Shown here piece by piece: positions 1 through 7,814 of a stretch of DNA of 64,000 nt (its first letter is position 1; every line of letters begins with the position of its first letter). The stretch covers positions 434,001 through 498,000 of the forward strand of contig NZ_LIVZ01000001.1 of NCBI RefSeq assembly GCF_001905845.1, given 5' to 3'. This DNA comes from Streptomyces sp. TSRI0107. GTDB lineage: Bacteria; Actinomycetota; Actinomycetes; Streptomycetales; Streptomycetaceae. Under the pieces are notes generated by a model. It did no database searches and was not told the origin of the DNA. It saw nothing but the letters and a program-made list of their open reading frames with translations. A program made the translations under genes and the position numbers.

Positions 1-307
1 ACGCCAGGTTCTCCGCGACCGTCAGCGGCGGGTACAGCGCGTAGTTCTCGAACGCGACGCCGATGTTGCGCCGCTGCGCGGGCCGGTCCACGACCGACGC
101 CCCGCCGACCAGGATGTCCCCGCCGGTCACCGCCTCCAGCCCGGCGATCATCCGCAGGGTGGTGGACTTGCCGCAGCCCGACGGGCCGAGCAGCCCCAGC
201 AGTTCGCCGGAGCGCAGCGCGAGGTCGAGACCGCGCACCGCGTCGACCGGGGGCCGCCCGCGCGGACGGTACGTCTTGCGCAGCTCACGTAGCTCCAGCT
301 CGGTCAT
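1..307 (-). CDS. ABC transporter ATP-binding protein (sugar import type), 3' end outside window
   Basis: Translation from an ATG at 307 reads MTELELRELRKTY, followed by a Walker A motif GPSGCGKST near residue 45 and the Q-loop-region sequence FENYALYPPLTVAENL near residue 95. This is typical of MsmK/UgpC-type ATPases that energise carbohydrate importers. The C-terminal part (signature, Walker B, TOBE domain) lies beyond position 1. The start overlaps the end of the DeoR regulator by 23 bp, so it belongs to the same minus-strand operon. It is the second ATPase of the locus, so either the transporter has a heteromeric ATPase pair or another transporter continues outside the window. Confidence 0.85.
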   Translation of the reverse strand, partial: MTELELRELRKTYRPRGRPPVDAVRGLDLALRSGELLGLLGPSGCGKSTTLRMIAGLEAVTGGDILVGGASVVDRPAQRRNIGVAFENYALYPPLTVAENLA

Positions 308-1130
308 CGGCGGCGTCCCCTTTTTCCCGGCTCGCTGGCGTCGCGCACACCTCGTGGCGGACCTTGTGCTCGTCCAGGTCGCGCAGCGCCTCGGCGGACG
401 CCCCGTCGTCGACCAGCAGCAGGTCGAAACGGGACAGCGGCACGACGCGGTGCAGGGCGACCCGGCCCAGCTTGGTGTGGTCGATCAGCAGGACGTTGCG
501 GGCGGCCGAGTCGAGCATCGCCCGCTTCACGGACACGATGTGCTGCTCCTGGTGGTAGGCGTGACCGGCGTGCACGGCCGACGTGGAGGCGAAGCAGACG
601 TCCACGCGCAGCTGCTGCACCGCCTCGACGCAGGACACGCCGAGGAAGGAGGCGTGCAGCGGGTCGTAGTCGCCGCCCAGCGCCATCAGGTGGATGCCGC
701 GCTGGTCGGCGAGGAGGTTGATGGCCGGCAGGAAGTTGGTGACGACGGTGAGCGGGGTGATCTCGCCCAGCCGCAGCCGGCGGGCTATCTCCAGAGTGGA
801 CGTGGAGTCGTCCAGCATGACCGCCATGCCGGGTTCGATCAGCCCTACGGCCCGGTCGGCGACGGCGGCCTTCTCGGCCCGCATCGTCTTCATCCGGTAC
901 TGCACGTTCGACTCGAACACCCCGGACGGCTGCGCGGTCACCCCGCCCCGGAACTTCCGTACGATGCCCTGCCGTTCCAGCTCGTCGAGGTCCCGGTGGA
1001 TCGTCATCAGACTCACCCCGAACCGCTCGGCCAGCTCGGCCGCCGTCGCCGACCCCTCCGCCAGCACCTGCTCGGCCATGGCGGCCTGCCGGGCCGCCGG
1101 TCCCTGAAACGCGTGGTTGCCGCTGCTCAT
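285..1130 (-). CDS. DeoR-family transcriptional regulator of the sugar operon
   Basis: 281 aa. The N-terminal winged helix-turn-helix (about residues 20-70) contains AELAERFGVSLMTIHRDLDEL, the DeoR recognition helix pattern, followed by the C-terminal sugar-phosphate sensor domain with a DDSTST segment near residue 106 (the usual effector-binding loop). Members normally repress sugar operons and release DNA on binding a phosphorylated sugar. Its ATG overlaps the TGA of the upstream ATPase by 4 bp (ATGA), so it is translated with the transporter, an arrangement that suggests autoregulation of the whole operon. The effector is unknown; a product of the divergent FGGY kinase is a reasonable guess. 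The last 23 bp overlap the next ATPase gene. Confidence 0.9.
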   Translation of the reverse strand: MSSGNHAFQGPAARQAAMAEQVLAEGSATAAELAERFGVSLMTIHRDLDELERQGIVRKFRGGVTAQPSGVFESNVQYRMKTMRAEKAAVADRAVGLIEPGMAVMLDDSTSTLEIARRLRLGEITPLTVVTNFLPAINLLADQRGIHLMALGGDYDPLHASFLGVSCVEAVQQLRVDVCFASTSAVHAGHAYHQEQHIVSVKRAMLDSAARNVLLIDHTKLGRVALHRVVPLSRFDLLLVDDGASAEALRDLDEHKVRHEVCATPASREKGDAADDRAGAT

Positions 1131-2206
1131 CGTGTCCCGATCCGTCGTCCTGGGCCCTCCGGCCCGTCGGCCTCGAACAGCAGCAGGCTCTCAGGCCGCA
1201 CCGACAGCCGTACCGGGTCGTCGGGACGCAATCCCGCGGCCTGCGCGCGGGAGGCGACCAGGGCGACCCGGTGGGCGCCCAGCCGCACGGTCACCTCCAC
1301 GGACCGGCCGAGGACCTCGGTGACGTAGACCGTGCCGTCCAGCGGGTGGCCCGGCCCGCCGAGCGTCAGATCGCGGGGGCGTACGCCGATCTGCGCCCCG
1401 CCGCGCGCGGAGACCGCCACGGGCAGGGCGACCGCCCCGTCCGGCGTCCGGAAGACACCGTCGTCGACGGCCCCCGGCAGCAGATTGATCCGCGGCCTGC
1501 CGAACGCCCGCGCCACCTCCGTGTCGTGGGGCCGGTGCCAGATCTCCTCCCGGGTCCCGGTCTGCACGATCCGCCCGTCCCGGATCACCCCGATCCGGTC
1601 GCCGAGCGCCAGCGCCTCCACCGCGTCATGGGTGACGTACAGCGTGGTCGTGCGCCGCACCGTGCCGATCGCCTTCAGCTCGGCCCGCATCTGCTGGCGC
1701 AGCTTGGCGTCCAGGTGGGAGAGGGGTTCGTCGAGCAGGAAGGCCCGGGCGGGGCGGACCAGGACCCGGCCGAGGGCGACCCGCTGCCGCTGCCCGTTGG
1801 ACAGCCGGCCCACCGGGCGGTCCAGCAGCCCCTCGATGCCGAGGAGTCCGGCCACCTCGTCGATCCGCCGGCGGGCCTCCGCCGCCGGGACGCGGTGGCG
1901 GGGGGAGCGCAGCGGGGAGGCCAGGTTGTCGTGGGCGGTGCGGTGCGGGTAGAGGGCGTAGCTCTCGAAACACATGGCCACGCCCCGGTCGTAGGGCTCG
2001 ACCCCGCTCATGTCCCGCCCGTCGATCGCGACGGTCCCGGCGTCCGGCCGCTCCAGCCCGGCGACCGTCTTCAGCGTGGTCGTCTTGCCCGCGCCGGACG
2101 GGCCGAGCAGGCAGAAGAACTCGCCCTCCGCCACGTCCAGGTCGAGCCCGTCGAGCGCGACCGTGCGGCCGTAGGCCTTCCGTATCCCCCGCAGCGACAC
2201 CGTCAC
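1127..2206 (-). CDS. ABC transporter ATP-binding protein, sugar importer
   Basis: 359 aa from a GTG at 2206 that overlaps the stop of the upstream permease (GTGA); the open frame extends much further upstream, but homology starts at TVSLRGIRKAYG. Walker A GPSGAGKTT near residue 40, a signature-like LSNGQRQRVALGR, Walker B AFLLDEPLSHLD and the switch His in YVTHD are all visible. The C-terminal TOBE/MalK regulatory region holds INLLPGAV and IGVRPRDL. It supplies ATP hydrolysis for the MalF/MalG-like permeases next to it. The signature has N in place of the usual G (LSNGQ), a common variant in this family. Confidence 0.92.
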   Translation of the reverse strand: MTVSLRGIRKAYGRTVALDGLDLDVAEGEFFCLLGPSGAGKTTTLKTVAGLERPDAGTVAIDGRDMSGVEPYDRGVAMCFESYALYPHRTAHDNLASPLRSPRHRVPAAEARRRIDEVAGLLGIEGLLDRPVGRLSNGQRQRVALGRVLVRPARAFLLDEPLSHLDAKLRQQMRAELKAIGTVRRTTTLYVTHDAVEALALGDRIGVIRDGRIVQTGTREEIWHRPHDTEVARAFGRPRINLLPGAVDDGVFRTPDGAVALPVAVSARGGAQIGVRPRDLTLGGPGHPLDGTVYVTEVLGRSVEVTVRLGAHRVALVASRAQAAGLRPDDPVRLSVRPESLLLFEADGPEGPGRRIGTR

Positions 2207-3027
2207 GACTTCACCGCCCCGAACGACAGCCCGCGCACCAGGTACCGCTGGATGAGCAGCGCCAGCAGCAGCGGCGGTACGACCGAGACCAGTGCGGCGG
2301 CCGCCGTGAGGTTGTACTTGGGCCGGTCGCCGCCGAGGAAGGACAGCGCGCCCACGGTGACGGTCTGCGCCTCGCTGGAGGTGAGGATCAGCGGGAAGAC
2401 GAAGTTGTTCCAGGCGAAGATGAACGCCAGCAGGGACACGGCCGCGATCCCCGGCTTGACCAGCGGGACCGCCACCTTGAAGAACGCCTGCTTGCGGGTG
2501 TAGCCGTCGAGCAGCGCCGCCTGTTCCAGCTCGGGTGTCAGATCGGCGAAGTAGGACCGCATGATCCACACGACCAGCGGCAGGGTGACGAGCTGGAGCA
2601 CCCACACCATGCCGACGTAGGTGTCGAACAGGCCCAGTTCCTGGTACAGCACGAACAGCGGGATGATCACGGTGAGTTCGGGCGCGAACCGGAACGACAG
2701 CAGGGTGAACATCAGGTTGTCGGAGCCCTTGAACCGCCAGCGCGCCGAGGCGTACGCCGCCGGCAGCCCGACCAGCAGGGACAGCGCCACCGCGCCCAGC
2801 GACACGACCAGGCTGTTCACGAAGAACCGGGTGAAGGGGATGCCCTCGCTGTCGCCGAGCACCGTCCGGTAGCCGTCGAGGGTGGGGGTGAAGGAGAAGT
2901 ACGTGCTGAACAGCTGGTCGGCGGGTTTCAGGGAGAGGATCACCATCCAGGCGATGGGGAACAGCGCGAAGACGAAGTAGAGGACGAGGGCGGCGTCCGC
3001 GAGCCACCCCAGCCACCGCTTTCTCAC
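2203..3027 (-). CDS. ABC sugar transporter permease, MalG type
   Basis: 274 aa from a GTG at 3027 overlapping the previous permease stop (GTGA). About six membrane helices, starting with LADAALVLYFVFALFPIAWMV. The EAA loop is seen as EQAALLDGYTRKQAFFKVAVPLVKPG around residues 180-205, the segment that contacts the ATPase. Length is normal for MalG/CarbB-like permeases. It pairs with the upstream MalF-like permease to form the translocation pore. A longer reading frame upstream only overlaps the other permease in another frame and was rejected. Confidence 0.9.
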   Translation of the reverse strand: MRKRWLGWLADAALVLYFVFALFPIAWMVILSLKPADQLFSTYFSFTPTLDGYRTVLGDSEGIPFTRFFVNSLVVSLGAVALSLLVGLPAAYASARWRFKGSDNLMFTLLSFRFAPELTVIIPLFVLYQELGLFDTYVGMVWVLQLVTLPLVVWIMRSYFADLTPELEQAALLDGYTRKQAFFKVAVPLVKPGIAAVSLLAFIFAWNNFVFPLILTSSEAQTVTVGALSFLGGDRPKYNLTAAAALVSVVPPLLLALLIQRYLVRGLSFGAVKS

Positions 3028-3950
3028 CCGGTCACCTCCGCGGCCCGGCGCTGGATCCGCCCCAGGTGCTTCACCAGCACCATCGCGGCGAGATAGACCA
3101 CGGCCCACAGCACGACCGTGTAGCTGATGCCGAACGAGTAGCGCTGGAAGCGGATCGCCTCCAGGTAGGCCCGGATCTGCAGGACCACCGTGGAGTCGCC
3201 GGGCCCGCCCTCGGTGAGGGCGTAGATGATGTCGAACACCTTCAGCGAGTCCATGAACCGGAAGATCAGCGCGACCAGCACGTACGGCCACAGCATGGGC
3301 AGCGTCAGCCGCCGGAACGTGTACCACCGGCCCGCCCCGTCCACCGCCGCCGCCTCGAACGGGGAGGCGGGCAGCGAGCGCAGCCCGGCGAGCGCCAGGA
3401 TCGCCACGAACGGCGTGTACACCCACACGTCCACGGCGATCGACGACAGCAGCGCCCCGGCCGGGGTGTCCGTCCACTGCACATCGCCCAGTCCGAACGG
3501 CTCCAGCAGATGGTTGACGACCCCCACCGACGGCTGGAGCATCAGCTTCCACATGATCGCGGCGATCACCGGGGCGATCATCAGCGGCAGGATCAGGATC
3601 TTCTCCAGCACCCGCCCGACCAGCGACGACCGGTTCAGCAGCAGCGCCACCGCGACCCCGAGCACGGTCTCGAACCCGGCCGCCCCGACCGCGTACAGCA
3701 CCGTCACCCACGCGGAGTTCCAGAAGGACTCCTCGGTGAAGACGGCCCGGTAGTTGTCGAGACCGACCATGTCCGGCTGCGGCTTGCTCGCCGCGAAGTC
3801 GAAGACCGTGTAGTACAGGCCGAGTCCGAACGGGTAGAGGATCCCGCAGGTCAGCAGTAGTGCGGGGACGATCAGGAGATACGGGCGCAGGGTGAGCCGG
3901 AGCTGCTTGGAGCGTCCCGGAGGCGAACCGGAGGACGCGGCCGGACGCAC
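3024..3950 (-). CDS. ABC sugar transporter permease, MalF type
   Basis: 308 aa from a GTG at 3950, which begins just upstream of (2 bp after, in transcript order) the stop codon of the lipoprotein gene. N-terminal hydrophobic helix YLLIVPALLLTCGILYPFG, several further helices, and the permease EAA loop FEAAAVDGAGRWYTFRRLTLP near residue 210. It forms the other half of the importer channel. The frame stays open upstream for about 490 codons, but that part is antiparallel shadow of the lipoprotein gene in another frame. Translation is coupled to both neighbours, so all components should be made in matched amounts. Confidence 0.9.
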   Translation of the reverse strand: MRPAASSGSPPGRSKQLRLTLRPYLLIVPALLLTCGILYPFGLGLYYTVFDFAASKPQPDMVGLDNYRAVFTEESFWNSAWVTVLYAVGAAGFETVLGVAVALLLNRSSLVGRVLEKILILPLMIAPVIAAIMWKLMLQPSVGVVNHLLEPFGLGDVQWTDTPAGALLSSIAVDVWVYTPFVAILALAGLRSLPASPFEAAAVDGAGRWYTFRRLTLPMLWPYVLVALIFRFMDSLKVFDIIYALTEGGPGDSTVVLQIRAYLEAIRFQRYSFGISYTVVLWAVVYLAAMVLVKHLGRIQRRAAEVTG

Positions 3951-3952
3951 GG

Positions 3953-5374
3953 TCAGCCGACCTTGCGGGCGAGGTCGGCCGCGAGCCCGTCGAGCACCGG
4001 CCGCGCGCCCTTCCCGCCGTAGATCTCCTGGAGCGCCGACGCCCAGCTGGTCGTCGCGTCGAAGAACTGCGCCTGCGGGGTGAACTGGATCTCCGTCTGC
4101 CCGGCGACCGTCTCGAAGGTCTCGATGAAGCCGGGGATGTCCTTCATCTTGTCCTTGTAGCCCGCGTCCTGGCTGACGGACCTGCGCACCGGGTCGATGT
4201 GGTTGTGGGTGACGGCGCCGCGCCGCAGATGCTCCTTGCCGGTCGCCCACTGCAGGAACAGCCAACCGGCGCTCTTGCGCTCGCTTCTGGCGTTCATGCC
4301 GAGCGACCAGATCCACATGTTGGTGGCGAGCGACCCGTCCGGTCCCTTCGGGCCCGGATGGAAGGCGATCTTCCCGGAGGCGGGACTGGCGCCCTTCACC
4401 GCCTGGAAGTAGGCCGCCGTGTCCGCGTCGAACAGCATCCCGGCCTTCTTCGCACCGAGGTCGCTGGAGCACTGGTACCAGGTGTACGACGTCCAGGACG
4501 GCGGCCCGCCCCGGCGGACCATGCCGGCCCAGTCCTCGGTGAACGCCACCGCCTCCGGGGAGTTCATCGCCGGGGTGAGCCGGTCGCCGGAGACGGTGAA
4601 GTCCTTCAGGCCGTGGCGGGCGTACATGGTCATGAAGCCGGGGTGGATGGTGGCCCAGCTGCGCGATCCGCGCACGGCGATGCCGTACATGCCGTCGAAG
4701 CCCGCGCCCGGCGCCTTCCGCTTGATCGTCTCGGCGAGTTCGCGCAGTTCGTCGAAGGACTCGGCGGGCTTGAGGCCCAGCTTGCGGAAGACGTCGGTGT
4801 TGTAGGCGACGACGTTGGTCTCCCAGCCCCACGGCAGCGCGTACTGCCCGCCCTGCCCGAGCGGCGCGCCTGCCTTCAGGTTCCACTGGTCGGCCTGGAG
4901 CAGGTTGGGGAAGAAGTCGTCCCGGTCCCACTCGTCGCCGGTCGCGGAGGAGTTGCGCATCCACGGCCCGAGGTCCTCCAGCCAGCCCGGCGGGCCGTAC
5001 TGCCAGACCATGTACGCGCCGAGCATGAAGACGTCGTAGGAGGCACGCCCGCTGGAGAGGTCGACGGTGAGCTTGTCGAAGTAGTTGTCCTCGGGGAAGA
5101 CGTCGTACTCGACCTCTATGCCGGTCTTCTCGGTGAAGGACTTCAGGTCGGCGAGGAGCGCGTCCGTGTACGGGTGCTTGTTCAGCAGCGCCTTGACCGT
5201 GGTGCCCTTCTCCCGCTTCCAGTCGAAGGCGCCGGTGATGTCGTCGGCGGCCGAGCCGTCGCTCTTGCCGTCGTTCCCGCCGAACCCGGCACCGCAGGCG
5301 CAGAGCAGGGGCGCCGCGGCCGCGGCGGCGGTGAGGGCGAGGAAGCGGCGGCGGTCGTGCACGGGCGTGTCCAT
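3953..5374 (-). CDS. Extracellular sugar-binding lipoprotein of the ABC importer
   Basis: 473 aa. The N-terminus has a twin-arginine-like RRRFLALT segment, a short Ala-rich hydrophobic stretch and a lipobox ending LCAC at about residues 24-27, so it is probably a lipoprotein anchored on the outer face of the membrane, possibly Tat-exported. The mature part has the family-1 extracellular solute-binding fold (ALPWGWETNVVAYNTDVFRKLG; AGMLFDADTAAYF). It captures the sugar for the two permeases downstream. First gene of the operon; the divergent spacer upstream carries the candidate operator at 5419-5445. The ligand cannot be read from the sequence. Confidence 0.9.
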   Translation of the reverse strand: MDTPVHDRRRFLALTAAAAAAPLLCACGAGFGGNDGKSDGSAADDITGAFDWKREKGTTVKALLNKHPYTDALLADLKSFTEKTGIEVEYDVFPEDNYFDKLTVDLSSGRASYDVFMLGAYMVWQYGPPGWLEDLGPWMRNSSATGDEWDRDDFFPNLLQADQWNLKAGAPLGQGGQYALPWGWETNVVAYNTDVFRKLGLKPAESFDELRELAETIKRKAPGAGFDGMYGIAVRGSRSWATIHPGFMTMYARHGLKDFTVSGDRLTPAMNSPEAVAFTEDWAGMVRRGGPPSWTSYTWYQCSSDLGAKKAGMLFDADTAAYFQAVKGASPASGKIAFHPGPKGPDGSLATNMWIWSLGMNARSERKSAGWLFLQWATGKEHLRRGAVTHNHIDPVRRSVSQDAGYKDKMKDIPGFIETFETVAGQTEIQFTPQAQFFDATTSWASALQEIYGGKGARPVLDGLAADLARKVG

Positions 5375-5418
5375 CCGTGACCTCCACGTGAGGGCGGGTC
5401 GGGTCCGGGGCGGGGCGC

Positions 5419-5445
5419 GTTAACACGTCGAGTCGATTCGCTAAC
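5419..5445. promoter_or_regulatory. Candidate operator: imperfect 27-bp inverted repeat in the divergent sugar promoter
   Basis: The spacer between the lipoprotein gene and the FGGY kinase holds an inverted repeat with the pattern GTTAnC-nnn-TCGA-G-TCGA-nnn-GnTAAC; 9 of 13 base pairs around the central G are complementary. It sits 45 bp upstream of the lipoprotein start and about 105 bp upstream of the kinase start, well placed to control both. The operon's own DeoR-family regulator is the obvious candidate binder, by inference only. Confidence 0.45.
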
Positions 5446-5550
5446 AGAGAGTGGAACGGCGGAAGTTGGGCGTCAATCCCTCGCGCACCCGAAAATCTCA
5501 GGGCAGAGTGAGAAGTTCACATCCCGGCACGCGAAGCGTGGGAGGACGCG

Positions 5551-7029
5551 ATGGCGGACGAGACTGCGGCCTGGCTGGGCGTCGACCTCGGCACACAGAG
5601 CGTCCGCGCCCTCCTCGTCACCGGGGACGGCGCGGTCCTCGGCTCCGGCGCGGTCCCGGTGCGCGGCCGGCGGGACGGCGAGCGGCACGAGCAGGACCCG
5701 GGGGAGTGGTGGACGGCGGTGTGCGCGGCCACCCGGGAGGCGCTGCGGGAGCGCCCCGGGACCCGGATCGGCGGACTCGCGGTGTGCGGCACGTCCGGGA
5801 CCGTGCTGCTCACCGACCACACGGGGCGCCCGCTGGGACCGGCGCTGATGTACGACGACGGACGGGCCGCGGCCGAGGCCGCCCGGCTGCGCGCGGCGGG
5901 CGTCACCGTCCAGGACACCTGGGCCCTGCCCAAGGCGCTCTGGCTCACCGCCGCCCACGGACCCGGCCGGATCACCCACCAGCCGGACGTGATCACGGCC
6001 CGGCTGGCCGGACACCCGGTGCCGGCCGATTCCAGCCACGCGCTGAAGACCGCGTACGACGTGGCGGCCGACGCCTGGCCCGGCCTGCCCGGCGTCCCCG
6101 AGGAGGCGCTGCCCGCCGTCGTCCGCCCCGGCACGGTCCTCGGCACGGTCTGCCCGGCCGCCGCCGAGGCCACCGCCGTCCCCGCCGGCACGCCGGTCGT
6201 CGCGGGGATGACCGACGGCTGCGCGGCCCAGATCGCCTCCGGCGCGCTGCGGGAGGGCGCCTGGAACTCGGTCCTCGGCACCACCCTCGTACTGAAGGGG
6301 GCGGCCCGCGAGCCGGTGCGGGACGGCACCGGCGTGGTCTACAACCACCGTGCCCCGGACGGGAGATGGCTGCCCGGCGGGGCGTCCAGCGTGGGCGCCG
6401 GGGTGCTCACCGCCCGCTTCCCCGACGCCGACCCCGCCGAGATGGACCGGCGGGCCGCGGCCCACGAACCCTCCGGCGCGGTGGCCTACCCCCTGGTGTC
6501 ACCGGGTGAACGCTTCCCGTTCCAGGCCCCCGAGGCCACCGCCCTGCTCCTGGGCGAACCGGCCTCCGACGCCGACCGGTGGGCGGCCCTCCTGCAGGGC
6601 GTCGGCCTCGCGGAACGCCTGTGCCTGGACTACCTGGACCACCTGGGCGCCCCGCTCGACGGCCCCCTCGCCTTCACCGGCGGCGCCACCCGCAGCCCCT
6701 ACTGGACCCAGCTGCGCACCGACATACTGGGCCGCCCGGCCCGCATCCCCGACCACCCCGAACCGGCCCTCGGCATGGCCGCGCTGGCCTGCCACGCCCT
6801 GACCCGCCCGACGGCCGCCCTCACCGACACGACCGACCGCATGGTCCGCGTCCGTACCACCGTCCACCCCCGCCCCGGTCACACCGACCGCTACACCGGC
6901 CCCTACCTCCGCCTCCTCGACGCCCTGGAGTCCCGCGGCTGGCTGCCGGCCCCGGTGGCGGCGCACGCGCGGCGGCGGGCCGGACAGGGCGCGGCGGCGG
7001 GCGGAGCGGGACTCGGAAAGGAAGACTGA
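5551..7029 (+). CDS. FGGY-family carbohydrate kinase (xylulokinase-like)
   Basis: 492 aa, ATG preceded by a strong GGGAGGA ribosome site at about 5540. The N-terminal ATPase motif LGVDLGTQSVRALL, the middle GMTDGCAAQIASGAL segment (catalytic Asp of the FGGY family) and the C-terminal FTGGATRSPYW adenine-binding motif are all present, and the length is normal. These enzymes phosphorylate pentuloses, polyols or related sugars after import. Being divergent from the ABC importer and followed by a phosphatase, it likely handles the imported substrate. The exact sugar (xylulose, ribulose, an alditol) cannot be told. Confidence 0.88.
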   Translation: MADETAAWLGVDLGTQSVRALLVTGDGAVLGSGAVPVRGRRDGERHEQDPGEWWTAVCAATREALRERPGTRIGGLAVCGTSGTVLLTDHTGRPLGPALMYDDGRAAAEAARLRAAGVTVQDTWALPKALWLTAAHGPGRITHQPDVITARLAGHPVPADSSHALKTAYDVAADAWPGLPGVPEEALPAVVRPGTVLGTVCPAAAEATAVPAGTPVVAGMTDGCAAQIASGALREGAWNSVLGTTLVLKGAAREPVRDGTGVVYNHRAPDGRWLPGGASSVGAGVLTARFPDADPAEMDRRAAAHEPSGAVAYPLVSPGERFPFQAPEATALLLGEPASDADRWAALLQGVGLAERLCLDYLDHLGAPLDGPLAFTGGATRSPYWTQLRTDILGRPARIPDHPEPALGMAALACHALTRPTAALTDTTDRMVRVRTTVHPRPGHTDRYTGPYLRLLDALESRGWLPAPVAAHARRRAGQGAAAGGAGLGKED

Positions 7030-7035
7030 CGGCTC

Positions 7036-7644
7036 ATGACCGCCACCCTTCTCCTCGCCCGGCACGGCCAGACCGTCTGGCACGCCGAGAACCGGTACGC
7101 CGGCGTCAGCGACATCGCGCTCACCGACACCGGCCGCGAGCAGGCGCGGGCCCTCGGGCGCTGGATCGGCGCGCACCCGGTCGACGCCGTCTGGACGTCG
7201 CCGCTGTCCCGGGCCGTGGCGACCGCCGAGCCCGCCTGCGCGGCGCTGGGGCTGATCCCGCACCGCGATCCCGACCTGCGCGAATGCGACTTCGGGGTGC
7301 TGGAGGGCCGGACGCTCGCGGAGTTCGCCGTCGAGGACCCGGCCCACGCGGACGCCTACCGGGCCGACCCGGTGGCCCATCCCTTCCCCGGCGCCGAGGA
7401 CCCGACGGCCGCCGCCGGACGGGGCACCGCCGCCCTGCGCCGCATCGCGGCGGCACACCCCGGCGAGCGGGTCCTGGTCGTCGCCCACAACACCCTGCTG
7501 CGGCTGGTGCTGTGCCGGCTGCTCGGCATTCCGCTGAGCGACTACCGCCGGGTCTTCCCCAGGCTGCGCAACGCCGCCGTCAGCGAACTCCGCCTGGACG
7601 CCGGGCAGGCCGCCCTGCTGTCCCTCAACCTGCCCAGCGGGTGA
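7036..7644 (+). CDS. Histidine phosphatase family protein (phosphoglycerate mutase-like)
   Basis: 202 aa. It opens with LLLARHGQTVWHAENRYAG, the RHG phosphohistidine motif, and has the second catalytic His in VLVVAHNTLLRLVL near residue 155; the acid residue in LRECDFGVLEG fits the family. Starts 6 bp after the kinase stop, so the two are one transcription unit. Cofactor-independent members of this superfamily dephosphorylate sugar phosphates or other small molecules, and a role in turning over the kinase product is an inference. It ends before a bidirectional hairpin terminator at 7767. Confidence 0.85.
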   Translation: MTATLLLARHGQTVWHAENRYAGVSDIALTDTGREQARALGRWIGAHPVDAVWTSPLSRAVATAEPACAALGLIPHRDPDLRECDFGVLEGRTLAEFAVEDPAHADAYRADPVAHPFPGAEDPTAAAGRGTAALRRIAAAHPGERVLVVAHNTLLRLVLCRLLGIPLSDYRRVFPRLRNAAVSELRLDAGQAALLSLNLPSG

Positions 7645-7727
7645 CAGCCCTGTGAGTCAGGTCCTCACAGGGCTGCCCCTTCACCGCGCCCGCCCGCGTG
7701 AAGGGTGAGAAGACGATCACGAGGCAG

Positions 7728-7757
7728 GCTTGTTGCAATCAACTTGCAATAACAAGC
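7728..7757. repeat. AT-rich palindrome with inner TTGCAAT direct repeat
   Basis: Between two convergent genes. Outer arms GCTTGTT and AACAAGC are perfect inverted repeats; inside, TTGCAAT occurs twice with an 11-bp period (7733 and 7744). The block is strikingly AT-rich for this genome and ends 10 bp before a strong hairpin. It might be an operator, a second hairpin, or part of a small RNA gene ending at the terminator; no function can be assigned. Confidence 0.4.
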
Positions 7758-7766
7758 TAACAGCAA

Positions 7767-7797
7767 AAAGCCCCCGTGTGGATCGCACGGGGGCTTT
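7767..7797. terminator. Bidirectional hairpin terminator between convergent genes
   Basis: Perfect 12-bp stem (AAAGCCCCCGTG / CACGGGGGCTTT) with a 7-nt loop, with A-rich sequence on one side and TTT on the other. It can serve the phosphatase gene on the plus strand and the amino-acid permease on the minus strand. Confidence 0.8.
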
Positions 7798-7814
7798 CGT
7801 GTCGTCGCGGCGGG

